The notes: generated from the letters alone by a model not told the origin. Positions 1 through 10,520 are shown, numbered from the stretch's first letter. The stretch is DNA of 64,000 nucleotides from Eonycteris spelaea (GCA_003508835.1 PUFA01000204.1:2666001-2730000); one strand, 5' to 3'. Made by a program: numbers and translations.

Positions 1-85
1 GGAGAAAGGTGGTGAAGCTTGAGGATCCCGAAAGAGCAGGAGGCCCAAACTCCATCAGACACTGAGCACTGCTGTGTTTCCACAG

Positions 86-116
86 CTGCTGCTGGCGCTG
101 GGCCAGGGGCTCAGGG
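86..116 (+). other. Candidate GC-rich micro-exon (unassigned)
   Basis: TGCTGTGTTTCCACAG precedes and GTGAGCCG follows a 31-nt segment of about 77% G+C (reads LLLALGQGLRG), in contrast to its AT-richer surroundings. Confidence 0.15.
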
Positions 117-384
117 GTGAGCCGTTTCCCCCTCACACAACATCAATATGTTTCTATCATGAACTCCCCAGTTCAAAGGCAGGCAGAGAGGGAGAAGAGA
201 GTCTAGCGAGTGACAGGAGAGGGGCCCTGGTATCAGGAGAGGGAGAAAAGGATTTTCAGGAGGCGCTCACATGCTCCCACACATGTAGGATGAAGGGCTC
301 TCCAGAGTCTGTCTCAGGCACCCACTGCATTACAGTCCTTTGTCACAATGGCTTCGAGGGAAGGGAGATGGGTAGATTTACCAC

Positions 385-610
385 CTACCACATCCCCAGC
401 ACAATGCCAAGTGTTTCTACAAAGGTTGTCACATTTGGTCCTGAGGACCTTACAAAGGCAGGTACCTTTGTTCTCATTTTACAGATAAGGACACTGCAGC
501 ATGCAGAGATGAAATGATTGGCCCACAGGCACCACAGGCCAAAGGCAGAGGCAGGAACCAGAGTTTGAAGGTCAGGACCATCTATCTCTGCTTTACCAAG
601 CCTCAAGGCA
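385..610 (-). mobile_element. MIR SINE
   Basis: 'cattttacagataaggacactg', 'gaaatgattggcccacaggcaccac', 'ggcaggaaccagagtttgaaggtcagg': reversed MIR core and tail. Confidence 0.75.
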
Positions 611-977
611 GGATCTGAATCTCTCTGTTCCCTAAGCCCAACAAAGCTCTCATCATTTTGGTGCACTGGGTATGGACCTTAAGTCTCAAGCCACTCCAGA
701 ATGTATTATGCAACTCATCAGTTGAGATTGTTTTTACTACTTTTACAGAGGAGAATCATTCATTAATTTAAACAAGACGTTATATAGTATTCTCATAATA
801 GGAGAAATCAATAAAATAAGGACCTCAGTACTTGATGCAATAGAAGAAATGTAAAATTTTGGGTTTTGGGATGAGTCATATACACTTCTATCTTGCTACA
901 GGATATAGGTTAAAATTCTAACTTACACCAAATAAATAATTAACCTTGACTAAAAAAAAAAATGTGTAAGGAACCTA

Positions 978-1165
978 TTTTTTTTTTTTATGGTAAAATA
1001 CATATAAAATAAATCTACCATTTTAACTCTTTTAAAGTTCTGGCCAAGTGGCACAAAGTATATTCACACTGTTGTGCAACCATCGCCACCACCCATGTCC
1101 AGACCTTTTCATCCTCAAACTGAAACTCTGTCCCCATTAAATTCTAACTCCCCTATTTGTTCTTG
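978..1165 (-). mobile_element. L1 3' UTR fragment
   Basis: T-run, then 'ggtaaaatacatataaaataaatctaccattttaac' and 'cacactgttgtgcaaccatcgccaccacccatgtcc': reversed old L1 3' UTR. Confidence 0.8.
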
Positions 1166-2219
1166 AGTAGCAGCTTACACGGTGCTTTGCATAGGGTGTA
1201 ATGCTTCTTGAAGAAAAGTGAGATTTAAAGTCATACGAGAAGACCAACTATTATATAAATAAAAGATTAAAGAGATGCTATTTTTCCATAACTAAAGCCT
1301 AATAGCATCTGTATCCAAGAAAAATTAAGAGTAATTTATGACTTGTTTACCCTTCTGGCATCAGCTCTAATCATCTGTTGTGACCAAGACCTCTCACTTT
1401 CTTCAGATGCATTAGCAGGTGGTGGTGAAGTCTAATGCTGGAAGTAGGAAAGAAGAGATGCCTGGCCAGCCAGAACTGGAGGCTAGTTGTTGGGCCATCA
1501 CCTAGTGGACACGGACTCAGTGGTTTCCTAGGAAGCCTCCCTTGATGGATCTGTATGACTTGGCAGTGACTCTGTGATGGAAATTCACTAAGGAGGCTGA
1601 ATTTCAAGTCCTGCTGAGCAAAGATTTCAGAGGTCTTTTGTGTACAGAAGCGGCCTGGAGTGAAGGCAAAGGCCTCCCCAGTACCCTTGGGGTGAAGCTT
1701 GGGAAGCAAAGAAGCACAGATTAGAAGGCTTTTTCATGATCTTAGGGCACCGTGCAGGCATGGAAAGCCTGAACAAATGGCCCCTTCACTCCAAAATTTT
1801 CTAATCTGATTAAGGCACACAGCCCTAAGTGGAGAGGATGAGAGGTAGGCTATTTGTTAAGAAGGAAGTCCGCTGAGTTTTAAAAAACCAACTGAGGGAC
1901 CAGAAACGCATGCAGCAATGGTCACTGGGCCACTGGTTTGCCTCCCTTGACTTTCTTTGGTTAACAAAAAAATTTTTGCTAAGGAAAAAATTGTCCACTG
2001 GGACAATGTTGCCGTCTGTGGTTTTTGATTCATCTGACAATTTTTGTTCAATAGTTTTCCCTTCCTTCCTGGAGAATATGCCTTACTTGGTGCTTCATCC
2101 TCAAAACCCAAGTCTGGGAAGGTGATTCTGGGCTAGTGGACTTGGACTAGTTGAGAGATGGTCTGTTCCAAGAGGGGGCCTGATAAATATCTGGGTTTTG
2201 AAAGTAACTTTATAATGTT
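1166..2219. other. Unassigned sequence
   Basis: No repeat, exon or RNA gene recognised. A 112-codon minus-strand open frame (1371-1709) has no family resemblance and no splice or start context that I trust. Confidence 0.6.
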
Positions 2220-2365
2220 TGGATTTTGTGCTGGCACCATGCTCTGGGTTTTAAGCACTCTGCTGTCATATGGTGTACACCCTTTCCAAGAAAAACTCTA
2301 TAAAATGAAAATACTTTATTGCCATGGCCTTTGACTTCTTGAGAGTCACACAAATATCGTAATCT
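2220..2365 (-). mobile_element. MIR fragment (tentative)
   Basis: 'tttaagcactctgctgtcatatgg', 'actctataaaatgaaaatac' and 'tgagagtcacacaaatatcg' are in the order of a reversed MIR. Confidence 0.4.
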
Positions 2366-2638
2366 CTTGCAACATTTAATTTAATTTAAACTCGGTTCAC
2401 CTAAAGAAAAAATTTGGTTCTGAATCTGCCTGTTACACTTCCCAAAAAGCGCCAGTCTACTCTATGGTGTCACTGTTCTGTTTGCTATGGCCAAACTTAT
2501 TTCACATATGTGAAAAGAAAATTGGCATCGAGTCCATATGAACTAAACTGCTGGCAAGAGCAATGCAGAAGCTTGCCATTGAGAAGATTAGATTCCCAAG
2601 AAACTCCTCTAGCAGTATCCAATATCCACCAACTAAAA

Positions 2639-2640
<2 letters not shown>

Positions 2641-2676
<36 letters not shown>
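2641..2676 (+). repeat. (GT)n microsatellite
   Basis: Eighteen uninterrupted GT units, followed by a short CA-rich stretch (ATATACACACACATATTC) that could pair with it. Confidence 0.95.
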
Positions 2677-2679
<3 letters not shown>

Positions 2680-2953
2680 AATATACACACACATATTCAA
2701 TCTGAAGAAGCTGATTCCCCCTCCTTGAGTTCAGGTAGTATTCAATTAGTCATTTAAGTTACCCTGAGCTTAACTATCTTAGTTGTACAAATAAAGATAT
2801 AATGTGAAAATAAATGTGCAGTGATTAATAAGAGAAATGGGAAATGGAGAGTTATTTTTATTCAAGTTTGAGCTTGCGCATTTCAGTTGTCTTCTTTATT
2901 TGCTTAATAAATAGGATGATAACATTTTCCCTGTAAGATTATTGGAACATATC

Positions 2954-2978
2954 CAGAGAGAGAGAGAGAGAGAGGGAG

Positions 2979-3023
<45 letters not shown>

Positions 3024-3045
3024 CGCACGCACGTGCGAACGCACG
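2954..3045 (+). repeat. (GA)n tract running into an alternating GC/CA tract
   Basis: About 65 bases of nearly pure GA, one CGA and one GGG interruption, then GCGCGCGCACGCACGTGCG and GAACGCACGC. The first part is purine-only; the second alternates purine and pyrimidine with several CpG. Confidence 0.95.
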
Positions 3046-3166
3046 CTGAGGACAAGGGTAGAAGAGTTTTTCAATTTTCAAGTTTTCAGTTGTTTTCCTT
3101 TACTTTTAAGGCTTTTTGCTATTTAAATCTGCTATTTTGCAGACTGTTTTGCCTTTGCACGCACAG

Positions 3167-3223
3167 ATTCAAATATGGAACTAAACCAAGAGGAAATGGA
3201 GAATTTTATTAGCCAGAACTGTG
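3167..3223 (+). other. Candidate internal or first-coding exon (unassigned)
   Basis: TTTTGCCTTTGCACGCACAG precedes it and G|GTAAGTGGTT follows, both good splice signals. The 57 nt have only one open frame, which contains ATG at 3175 and reads MELNQEEMENFISQNC before a phase-1 exit. I do not recognise the peptide. The GA/CG tract ends 120 nt upstream. Signals this good also occur by chance in 64 kb, so this is a lead, not a call. Confidence 0.28.
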
Positions 3224-3649
3224 GTAAGTGGTTTAATACTGAGACAGTACTTGAACACTGCGCTCCCTGAACCCTGGATCCTGCCCGAGTCCCTGGTGAT
3301 AATGCAGATATGGCAGCCGTGTCGCCATAGCTGGCACCTATAATCAGTGCCTGTCTCATCTCTTCGGGACCCTTAGATCACACTAGTAAGGGGTCTTTTG
3401 AACTCAAGAATGACTACAGGCAAGGTTTGGCAGTCATTTGAAACACAGGCATTTTTTAACTAGGTCTTACAAAGGTGGACTATTTCTAAAAGAAAGAGAG
3501 AGATCTACTTTGGGAAAATATGTAGAGAACATTTTTTAAGTTTGGATATTTCAGATTTTCATATTCATTTTCTAAAATAATCACTGCATTTTCCTCAGTC
3601 ATTGGGGAACCACCTATGGGAACATACCAATGTCTCTGACAGGTTGCCA

Positions 3650-4155
3650 ATCCTAGGACTCCGTCTTTCCTACCCTTTCTCCACGGATAACATGTGATCC
3701 AGGCTTAACCAATCATACAGTGCCATTTTCCTGGCAACAGTGATTAGTCCAGGAGGTGAGTGTATGACTCAAGCAGGGACAATCAGTTCTTCCCTTAGAC
3801 TGATTTACGAAAGATGGAAGACACGTGTTGCTTTCCACTCAAGTTGCTCAGTTAGGAAGACGGGGATCTGGGGCACCTAATGACCACATTTCCTGCCACA
3901 AAGAGAAGACTGGAAACTTATCCTCAGAATGAAGCCAAGCACGGGCAGCTTAGTTGAGAGACACAGAAAGTGAGTCTTGGAGGAACCGAATCCCAGTTTG
4001 CAGCCCTGAGCCCTGGTTCCTGCAGCTCTTCCTTTAATCCTACAAGCAGTTCCAATAATGTTCCAGCTACATAACCAAGAAATTTCCTCTTTGCTAAGGT
4101 TGGTAAGAATTAGGTCTTGTCGTTTACAACTGAAAGAGTTTGGATAATGCAGGGG
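3650..4155 (+). repeat. Unnamed old interspersed repeat, copy A
   Basis: Contains 'catgtgatccaggcttaaccaatcatacag', 'cctggcaacagtgattagtccagg', 'cctcagaatgaagccaagcacgg' and a terminal 'aagaaatttcctctttgctaagg...tttacaactgaaagag'. The same ordered blocks recur in the copies near 9.0, 15.75, 23.4 and 29.1 kb. I remember this family from other mammals but cannot name it. Confidence 0.6.
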
Positions 4156-5935
4156 CCCATCTTAACTTGGGAATCACATTATTCCTAACTTTTTCAGTGA
4201 TGTTAATGGCCTTCCAGGTGTGTGTTAGTGAATGTCACATATATTTTACAACAACTTTTTGTTAGTGGCATCCCATATCAACTCAGGTTGAGAAAGAAAT
4301 GCCAAAATTTATAAATCAGAATGGGGAGAACACTCCTATGCTTGTGTTAAGAAAAGCTGAATTATATAAATACAGTTCTACCCATTTCACATTTCTTAAC
4401 ATGTAGAGAGACTTAACATTACCAAATGTATCTACTGAATTCAGGAGTTCGCAGCACAAAAAATTTGTATTTTATTACCACTGTTCATCTATCTTATGAA
4501 GCAAAAGAGGCCGAGAACCAGATTGGGGAAGAAGAAAAGAAAAGCTTCCATTCAAAGAAGCAGATTCTTCCTGCCCATATGTTTAGGTTCTGCTTCTTCC
4601 CCTAACTCAGAGCTGAACATCTCAGAGATGCTGGCAGGTAGAAACATGCTCCCTTTTAATTACACCACCAAAATGCTGCAATAACTGATTGCCAGTTAAA
4701 TAATTATAATCAAGTGCCCATTGTGCATAACAATCATTTAATGACTGTCATCCGAAAACACTATAATAAAGAGAGCTTTAATGAAGAAAACTGGAAAGGG
4801 GCCAAAGTTTTATGGTGGTTTGCTTAAAGGGAAAGAGAGCCATAATCTCTATTTAAGATTAAAAGAAGCCTTTAATCCAGATGCTCAACATTAAACAAGT
4901 GGAGTGGAGTCATGTTTTGATCAAAAGTTACTGCATGCATAAAAGAAAGTAATGTAAATGTTCTTTTAGGAAAAAGGCTCCAGTAAATTATATTAAGTAA
5001 GTGTTTGTAACCATTTGCTTTGGAAAAAAAATGAAAAAGACGAAAAACATCTGATTTTCATTTTGGACAAGACTACTCAGCTAAAATAATAAAAGGGAAT
5101 AGGATTTTATTTGATTTGTATAGCATCACTGAAAGTGAGTGAGGTGCCATCCAATCTATCTGGTGCTAATATTTCTCCTGCACTGACCTTATTTATTCTT
5201 TGCCCTCACTTTACCAGGTCAGGCCTATATCCTTTGGTAGGTGTAACTATATTCTCACACAAAGTCTTAACTGAAATGGTTTTAATGATCTCAGCTCTAG
5301 CGAACAGTAGTTCTCATCCTGGAGTGGGGGTGGGGGGACCAAAACAACAATCTTACCACATAAAACTCGGCTCAACTGGCAGCTACCGCCACTGCTGGTG
5401 CATGGAGTATTCGGCTAACAAATCAAGACTTCAATTCCTAGAACTGCAGTCATTTTCCATGAACAGAAATGTAGCCTGGCCAACGATAAATACCAGTGGC
5501 TCCAGGCTTTGCTAGAGTGAATGCTGGGAGAAAAGGAAAAGGAACATAGTCTTCTCAAGGAAAAATAAGAAGGAAAAGCAAAAATGAAACTGAAAATGGT
5601 TCCTACAGATCTGACCAGCTTTGGGCCCCTATAGTTTTCCCAATACCTCAGGGTACAAAGCGGCAGGACCTTGACCCTGGTTAGGGCTGAGGGAAATGTG
5701 CAGTGTGGTTTCTGTGCACACAGAGACATCCAGTCCTTGGAAAGGCATGATGATGTCTTGAGGCAGTGAAAGACCTTGAGTGTCTGAGGGAAACAAAATC
5801 ACACCTGGATACCATTTTTGTCCTAAAGTGAACATTCAGGACAAACTGCCCTGGTGCTCTTGAGATGCCCCAGAATGTCCAGGTTCTGGGATATGTGTAT
5901 ATCACAGGCAGATACAGATGAACTGGGAAAAAATA
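4156..5935. other. Unassigned AT-rich sequence
   Basis: No repeat or gene recognised in 1.8 kb. Long open frames at 5111-5515 (plus) and 5415-5965 (minus) overlap each other and resemble nothing I know. Confidence 0.55.
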
Positions 5936-5949
5936 ACTCACCTGCTTAC

Positions 5950-5986
5950 CTGGGGCACAGGACACAGACAGGTCTGGACAGGTTTT
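5950..5986 (-). other. Candidate short exon with tandem donors (unassigned)
   Basis: Minus strand: GGTCTTAG precedes, CCCAG|GTAAGCAG|GTGAGTTA follows, giving two strong donors 8 nt apart (5949 and 5941). It would continue the frame of the 6143-6189 candidate with KPVQTCLCPVPQ. The implied intron of about 156 nt is short but possible. Confidence 0.18.
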
Positions 5987-6142
5987 CTAAGACCATTTTA
6001 GCTTAAAACTAACATAAAGGAAGGTGTAGGAATTCGATTATGACACCAGGGCCTTTTCTGACATTCTAAGTTAAGGATATCAGCAAATTCTCATTCAGGA
6101 AGTTCCTGCTTTTTAGTTTGTGTTAGAAGTATATCTACTCAC

Positions 6143-6189
6143 CTCCTGGTCTGTGAATTGCCAGCAGGGGTAGCAGCAGTAATGTCCAT
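6143..6189 (-). other. Candidate first-coding exon end (unassigned)
   Basis: On the minus strand AAAATGG gives a good Kozak start at 6189, reading MDITAATPAGNSQTR to a strong donor AG|GTGAGTAG. The sequence upstream stays open for about 37 more codons in the same frame (through CKPLGEMLQKDFDK). Possible next exon at 5950-5986. Unrecognised. Confidence 0.22.
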
Positions 6190-6502
6190 TTTATCAAAGT
6201 CTTTCTGCAGCATTTCTCCCAGTGGTTTACACATAGTGCAAGCTGCCCTTTGATATGTGCTCCTAACAGGCTCTTCACCAGTTAGCAGGACCGGCTCTTC
6301 TCATCTCAAAGTTATTGTCAAATGCCAGTGGCCTTCCATGTGCTTCCTGACAAGTCCCCCAGTCCCCTTCTAGGAGTTGGGCACTGGGAATCATGCCTCC
6401 TGTTCCCTTTCCTCACCATCAGGCAGTCAGTAGTTATATTCTCGCCACCTAACTTTCCTCCTCTATATAAGCTGATGTCAGTAATAAACCCAGCTTATAA
6501 GG

Positions 6503-6538
6503 TTTGTGTGTGTGTGTGTGTGCATGCATGTGTGTGTA
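6503..6538 (+). repeat. (TG)n microsatellite, interrupted
   Basis: TG repeat broken by GCATGCATG in the middle. Lies just before a MIR 3' end. Confidence 0.9.
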
Positions 6539-6554
6539 GACTTGATGAGAAATG

Positions 6555-6612
6555 CAGATAAAGCCATGTAACACTGGTAAGTGTTCAATAAGTGGGAGCT
6601 ATTATTGATACA
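6555..6612 (+). mobile_element. MIR 3' end
   Basis: 'cactggtaagtgttcaataagtgggagctattattg' is the MIR terminus ('gtaggtgctcaataaatgttagctattatta'). It follows a TG microsatellite. Confidence 0.6.
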
Positions 6613-6759
6613 CGTCATTGCCCTTAGGAAAAAATCTAAATTCAAATTCGTTAGCCAGGTATACGATAATGTCAATAATTATAACAACATAACTTACACC
6701 TTGCTCAGCTACTCGCCAAACATTGTTTCTTCCTTTCCATACCCTATCCATTCCTCTAC

Positions 6760-7365
6760 AAAGCAGCCGAGACTTAAAAAATGTGTCACTCTCCTGCTTA
6801 AAACACAACACAAGCTGTCCTCATGGCTTATGGGGAACCCACATCACTTGCCCCCTGCCTGTGTCTCCAACCTCACTTTCTACCACTCTCCCCCTAACTC
6901 ACTGTGCTTTCACCAGTGCTGGCTATGCTCCTCCCCCATTTCTTAAACTGAACAAGTTTGCTCCCAACTTGGGTCTTTGCACAAGGTGTTCTCTCTGCTC
7001 AGGTTCTTTCCCAGTCCTCACATGTCTGGTGCCATTCTCTGTAGTCAGGGCTTAGCTCAGAGGACACCTTCTCAAAAGGACCTTCACTGACCTGCCAGTC
7101 CAAATGGTCTAAGTCCTGACCATCTCTTTTCTCATCCTCCATAGCCCACACCAATTCCTTCTATCCCAGTATCCTGTTTTATTTTCATCATTGTGCTCAT
7201 CACTAGCTGAAAAGTGTTTTGTTTTTGTTGTTGTTGTTGTTTATGGAACTAGAAATGTAATAAGCTCTATGAAAACAGACCTTACCTTGTCTTGATCCAC
7301 TCTATCTCCAGTGCTTAGAAGAACCTAGAATGCAGCACCACTGAATGAATGCTGTATCCCCTCAG
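6760..7365 (+). mobile_element. L2 (LINE-2) 3' part
   Basis: Long match to remembered L2 wording: 'cctcatggcttatggggaacc', 'tttgcacaaggtgttctctctgctcagg', 'cttagctcagaggacaccttctc', 'ccttcactgacctgccagtcc', 'aagctctatgaaaacagaccttaccttgtcttg'. A TTG microsatellite (7222-7240) interrupts it. Confidence 0.85.
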
Positions 7366-7984
7366 AGCCTTGTATACTGGCTGCCACTCACCAGCCTTCG
7401 GTAAGCTCAGCTGAACTGAACTGCATTGAATTCAGCCAACTGACAGATATCTAAGGACAGATAAAAAAATCTTCCCTTTGATTACCGTCTTACCAGATAT
7501 ACATCGAAGAGCTCATAACTGTGACCTGTGCTCATCAAGGAGTACATGGGACCTAAAAATCAGTGGGGATGAGGGTGAAGTATGTAAAGACATTTAGGGC
7601 TCACCGATGCTTCTGGGTTAACAGAAGTATGAGAGACAGAAATGTCTAAATTCATAGCACACTAAATAAAACAGTGAATTAGCATACAGTGAATCTGGGG
7701 CCAGGGTGACATTTAAAATACAGTCTTGATTTCATATTTACATGTATTTTCAGTCATGTTCAGATAGAAGTAGAGTGGGATTTGAAGGCAGAATTCACCA
7801 TTTTCTGAACTTGAATAACACCATGTCTCATATCGCACTTAGAAACACCCCCAATCTTAAATTCACTCTCATCATTTTGAATGTCTTATCCCTTCAACTT
7901 CAGGTTAGAAATTAGATCTTACGTTTTTCCAGGATTTTAGAGCTACTAGCCTATTCTTAGAGAAAGAAATTTCAAGTTTAACAG

Positions 7985-8190
7985 ACTCAGAACCAAATCC
8001 CAGGTCTTCAACCAGTTCTCAGACATTAGGTGAATTATTTATCCTCTCTTAGCCTTTATTTCCACATCTTTTAAGTGGTAATAATGACACTCATCTCACA
8101 AAGAAAGGATATGAGAAACAAATGGGATGATTTACGTAAGAGGCTGTTTGATGTGCTTAATAGAAAAAAAGTACTCAATAAATTACAGTT
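7985..8190 (+). mobile_element. MIR SINE
   Basis: 'caaatcccaggtcttc', 'gaattatttatcctctcttagcctttatttccacatc', 'aagtggtaataatgacactcatctcac', 'gatgtgcttaatagaa': plus-strand MIR. Confidence 0.75.
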
Positions 8191-8949
8191 TCCTTTCTGG
8201 ATAGGTGGTAGGAACTCAAAAAATACTCACTAGGTGGTGGCTGAATTGGGGTGGAAGGCATGCTGGGAAGCAAGTGTAACGAAGAGTGGCAGGGAAAAAA
8301 ACCAATCTATCAATTAGAAGAAATAAGACCCAAAGCGCTATATAGTTTTATTACTTTCCATATAAGAAGGATCTGCAAATATTGGCATTTTATGTCTTGA
8401 TCACAGTGACTAGCAGCAGTCAGGACTGAATATCAGAACGTCAATGAATATCAGAAATCATTGGTTAAGTACAAAAAGAAAGTAAAAGAAAAGTATGTTC
8501 CTGAGAACAGTATTTACTTTAAATCTACATTGTATCAGAGGACTCATAGCAGGATTCCAATGGGGAATTTGTTCCTTGATCTAATCAAGAAACACAAGTC
8601 ATCAGGAAAAACTGTTGTGTTCAAATCACCCTGTTTGGTGTTCCAAGGCTCCAATACAAACACTGGAGCCGCTAGACCAATCACAAAGGCTAGGTGAAAA
8701 GGAAGCCAAAGACAGCAGTGAACTGACCATTTCCAACAATCCTTGGGGGATAAGGGGTGGATATTTACAGAAGAAGTACAAGACAAGTCATGTGTTTGGG
8801 GTCTATCACCAAGCCCTAGGAAATGAGAGAATTATTGGCAACAAAAAAGAATGGAAAGGTAACCACAGTGGACATCTGTCGCTGTTTGTTCAGCCTGCAG
8901 TATCATTATCCTTATGACAACCACACCCAGTTTTCTAGTTTTTTACCAA

Positions 8950-9410
8950 TTTATCCCTGACTCTCAGGTCATGTGATTTAGGTGGGCTGTTTGCCTCATT
9001 AGCACTGGAGATGGGAACATATCTCAGATGTGACCAATGAATTATTCCCCTCCCCCCACAATGGTGACCGGGTCACTAGTGAGCAGTAAAGGACATTATT
9101 AGTTAATGCAGTTGGTAACAAGTCTCTCTATCCATGGGAGTTGCTAAGCCTGGAGCTACCAATGCCATGTTGCTATCACAAGGCCAGAGACTACCTAAAA
9201 ATGAAGTAATGCAGAGAAAAGCTAGGCAAGAAAAGGTGACAGAAAGGTCACTATTTACATTTCTTGACCACTTGAATCTATGCCTAAGGCTAGAACTACC
9301 CATGATTTTTTTTCAGTTACTTGAACAAATTAATCCCCATGTTTGCTTAAATCTCTTTTGAATTAGACCAAGAAAGTTTGACTGATATAGTAAGTAATCT
9401 TGTAGTGTCT
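8950..9410 (+). repeat. Unnamed old interspersed repeat, copy (3' part)
   Basis: 'ggagttgctaagcctggagctacc', then 'ttcagttacttgaacaaattaatccccatgtttgcttaaatc' and 'gaattagaccaagaaagtttgactgatatag': same order as the end of the copy at 3.65-4.15 kb. Confidence 0.5.
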
Positions 9411-9679
9411 AATCCTCAAGAAGTTAGCTATAAAGGCAGTCCATGAGGTGCTTTTCTCTAAAAGAAAAGGTGCTTCCTCTAAAAAAAGAGGAAGAATTAG
9501 AATATGTGAGCTACTGGGGAACCACGTGCATTTTTCACACCAGCAACACAATTTGACCAAAATTATATACTGCTGAATATATATATATATATGAGACTAC
9601 ACTGTGAGGTTACTACAAACAGAAGGGGACCTATTTATTACATCCCTGAACTTTCACCTTCACCTCCCCACCAAAGAGT

Positions 9680-10012
9680 CAAACATCCATCCATTCATGC
9701 ATTCAAAGAAGTTCTTAGTAAGTGTCAAATATTTGCCAGGTATGTATGCTAGGTAATGAGGACACAAAGGTGATTAAGACATGGTCCTTATTCTCAAGCA
9801 GCTAACAAATAATTATGGTTCAGTGTGATAAGCATGGGAAGGGATCCAGGGGAGTCTCCAAAAGGATGAAGCTTTAAAGGATGAGAAGGCATTTGCCAGG
9901 CAAAGAGAACAAGTGCAAAAGGATAGGCAGGAAGTGTGATAAGTCCAGGGTGGCCAGGGCTGATAACTTGAGAGGTAGGCTGGAGCAGCTGTAAGAGCTG
10001 ACTGTGACTGCC
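9680..10012 (-). mobile_element. L2 3' part, left piece
   Basis: 'catccattcatgcattcaaag', 'ggtatgtatgctaggtaatgaggacacaaagg', 'ggcatttgccaggcaaagagaacaagtgcaaaagg': reversed L2. It continues on the far side of the tRNA-Val SINE. Confidence 0.75.
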
Positions 10013-10031
10013 ATGCTGAGGTACTGATCTT

Positions 10032-10304
10032 CCCCCTCCCTCTTTAACTACCCCCCCACCCCCACTTCTACCACTGACCTATGGACGTTGCCATTTCCGC
10101 TTAAGAATTAGATCTCTGAAGGCGGGGTGTCTTCTCCCACATGCTCACGGTGTGCACCCGGGGTCTGGTGCCCCAGGGCCTGGCACCCCTAGTGCACTTG
10201 GGGGGCCTGGCATACCAGGGATATTGTCCGTGGCTCCACCTGGGGCACAAATCCAGGACCTTCTGCATGTAAAGCAGAAGTGCTAGCCACTACACTATGG
10301 AGCC
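10032..10304 (-). mobile_element. tRNA-Val-derived SINE inserted in an L2
   Basis: A retroposon of about 273 bp on the minus strand. Its head (10304 down to 10231) is a near-complete tRNA-Val(TAC) copy. The body (about 10230-10075) is GC-rich and of no family I recognise. The tail is purine-rich rather than poly-A (the plus strand at 10032-10070 is C/T-rich). It is flanked by imperfect direct repeats, ATGCTGAGGTACTGATCTT at 10013-10031 and ATCCTGAGGTGCTGATCTT at 10305-10323 (two mismatches in 19). L2 sequence in the same orientation lies on both sides, so the SINE interrupted an older L2. It could be a known clade-specific SINE that I cannot name, or a single tRNA-tailed retrotranscript. Confidence 0.75.
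10231..10304 (-). other. tRNA-Val(TAC)-like head of the SINE (tRNA pseudogene)
   Basis: On the minus strand the 74 nt fold as a tRNA. The acceptor arm GGCTCCA pairs fully with TGGAGCC. The D arm has GTG...CAC. The anticodon stem TCTGC/GCAGA is perfect, with loop TTTACAT and anticodon TAC. The T arm is weakened (CTGGA/CCCAG), with TTTGTGC in place of TTCGANN and one extra G before the acceptor strand. The A box (TAGTGTAGTGG) is well kept and the B box is degraded. Being the head of a retroposon with target-site duplications, it is not a working tRNA gene. Confidence 0.8.
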
Positions 10305-10323
10305 ATCCTGAGGTGCTGATCTT

Positions 10324-10520
10324 ATCCTGAACCAAGGCTGAGCCTTTGGAAGTTCCTGAGTATGCTCAGATCTGTGACTCTGAAAAGGAAAGCCTGGTGG
10401 CCACTGTGGGGAATGGATTGGAGAGGACAGAGAGAGACTGAAGGCAGGACTCACTGGGACCTGTGATCATCAATGGAAAATGCTGTGGGGACTCTGATGA
10501 GGAAAACCTAACCAGAGGAG
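10324..10520 (-). mobile_element. L2, right piece after the SINE
   Basis: 'ggtggccactgtggggaatggattggagagg' resembles the reversed L2 'ctggctgctgtgtggagaatagattg' block. Co-linear with the left piece at 9680-10012. Confidence 0.6.

Noticed and set aside
74..517. Longest open frame in the left part (147 codons, plus)
   Set aside because: Its second half runs through a MIR, the composition is not protein-like, and no family is recognisable.
5111..5515. 134-codon plus-strand open frame
   Set aside because: Overlaps an equally long minus-strand frame, and I see no recognisable domain, start context or splice sites.
10231..10304. Functional tRNA-Val gene
   Set aside because: Degraded B box and T arm, extra base before the acceptor strand, and it is the head of a retroposon with target-site duplications.
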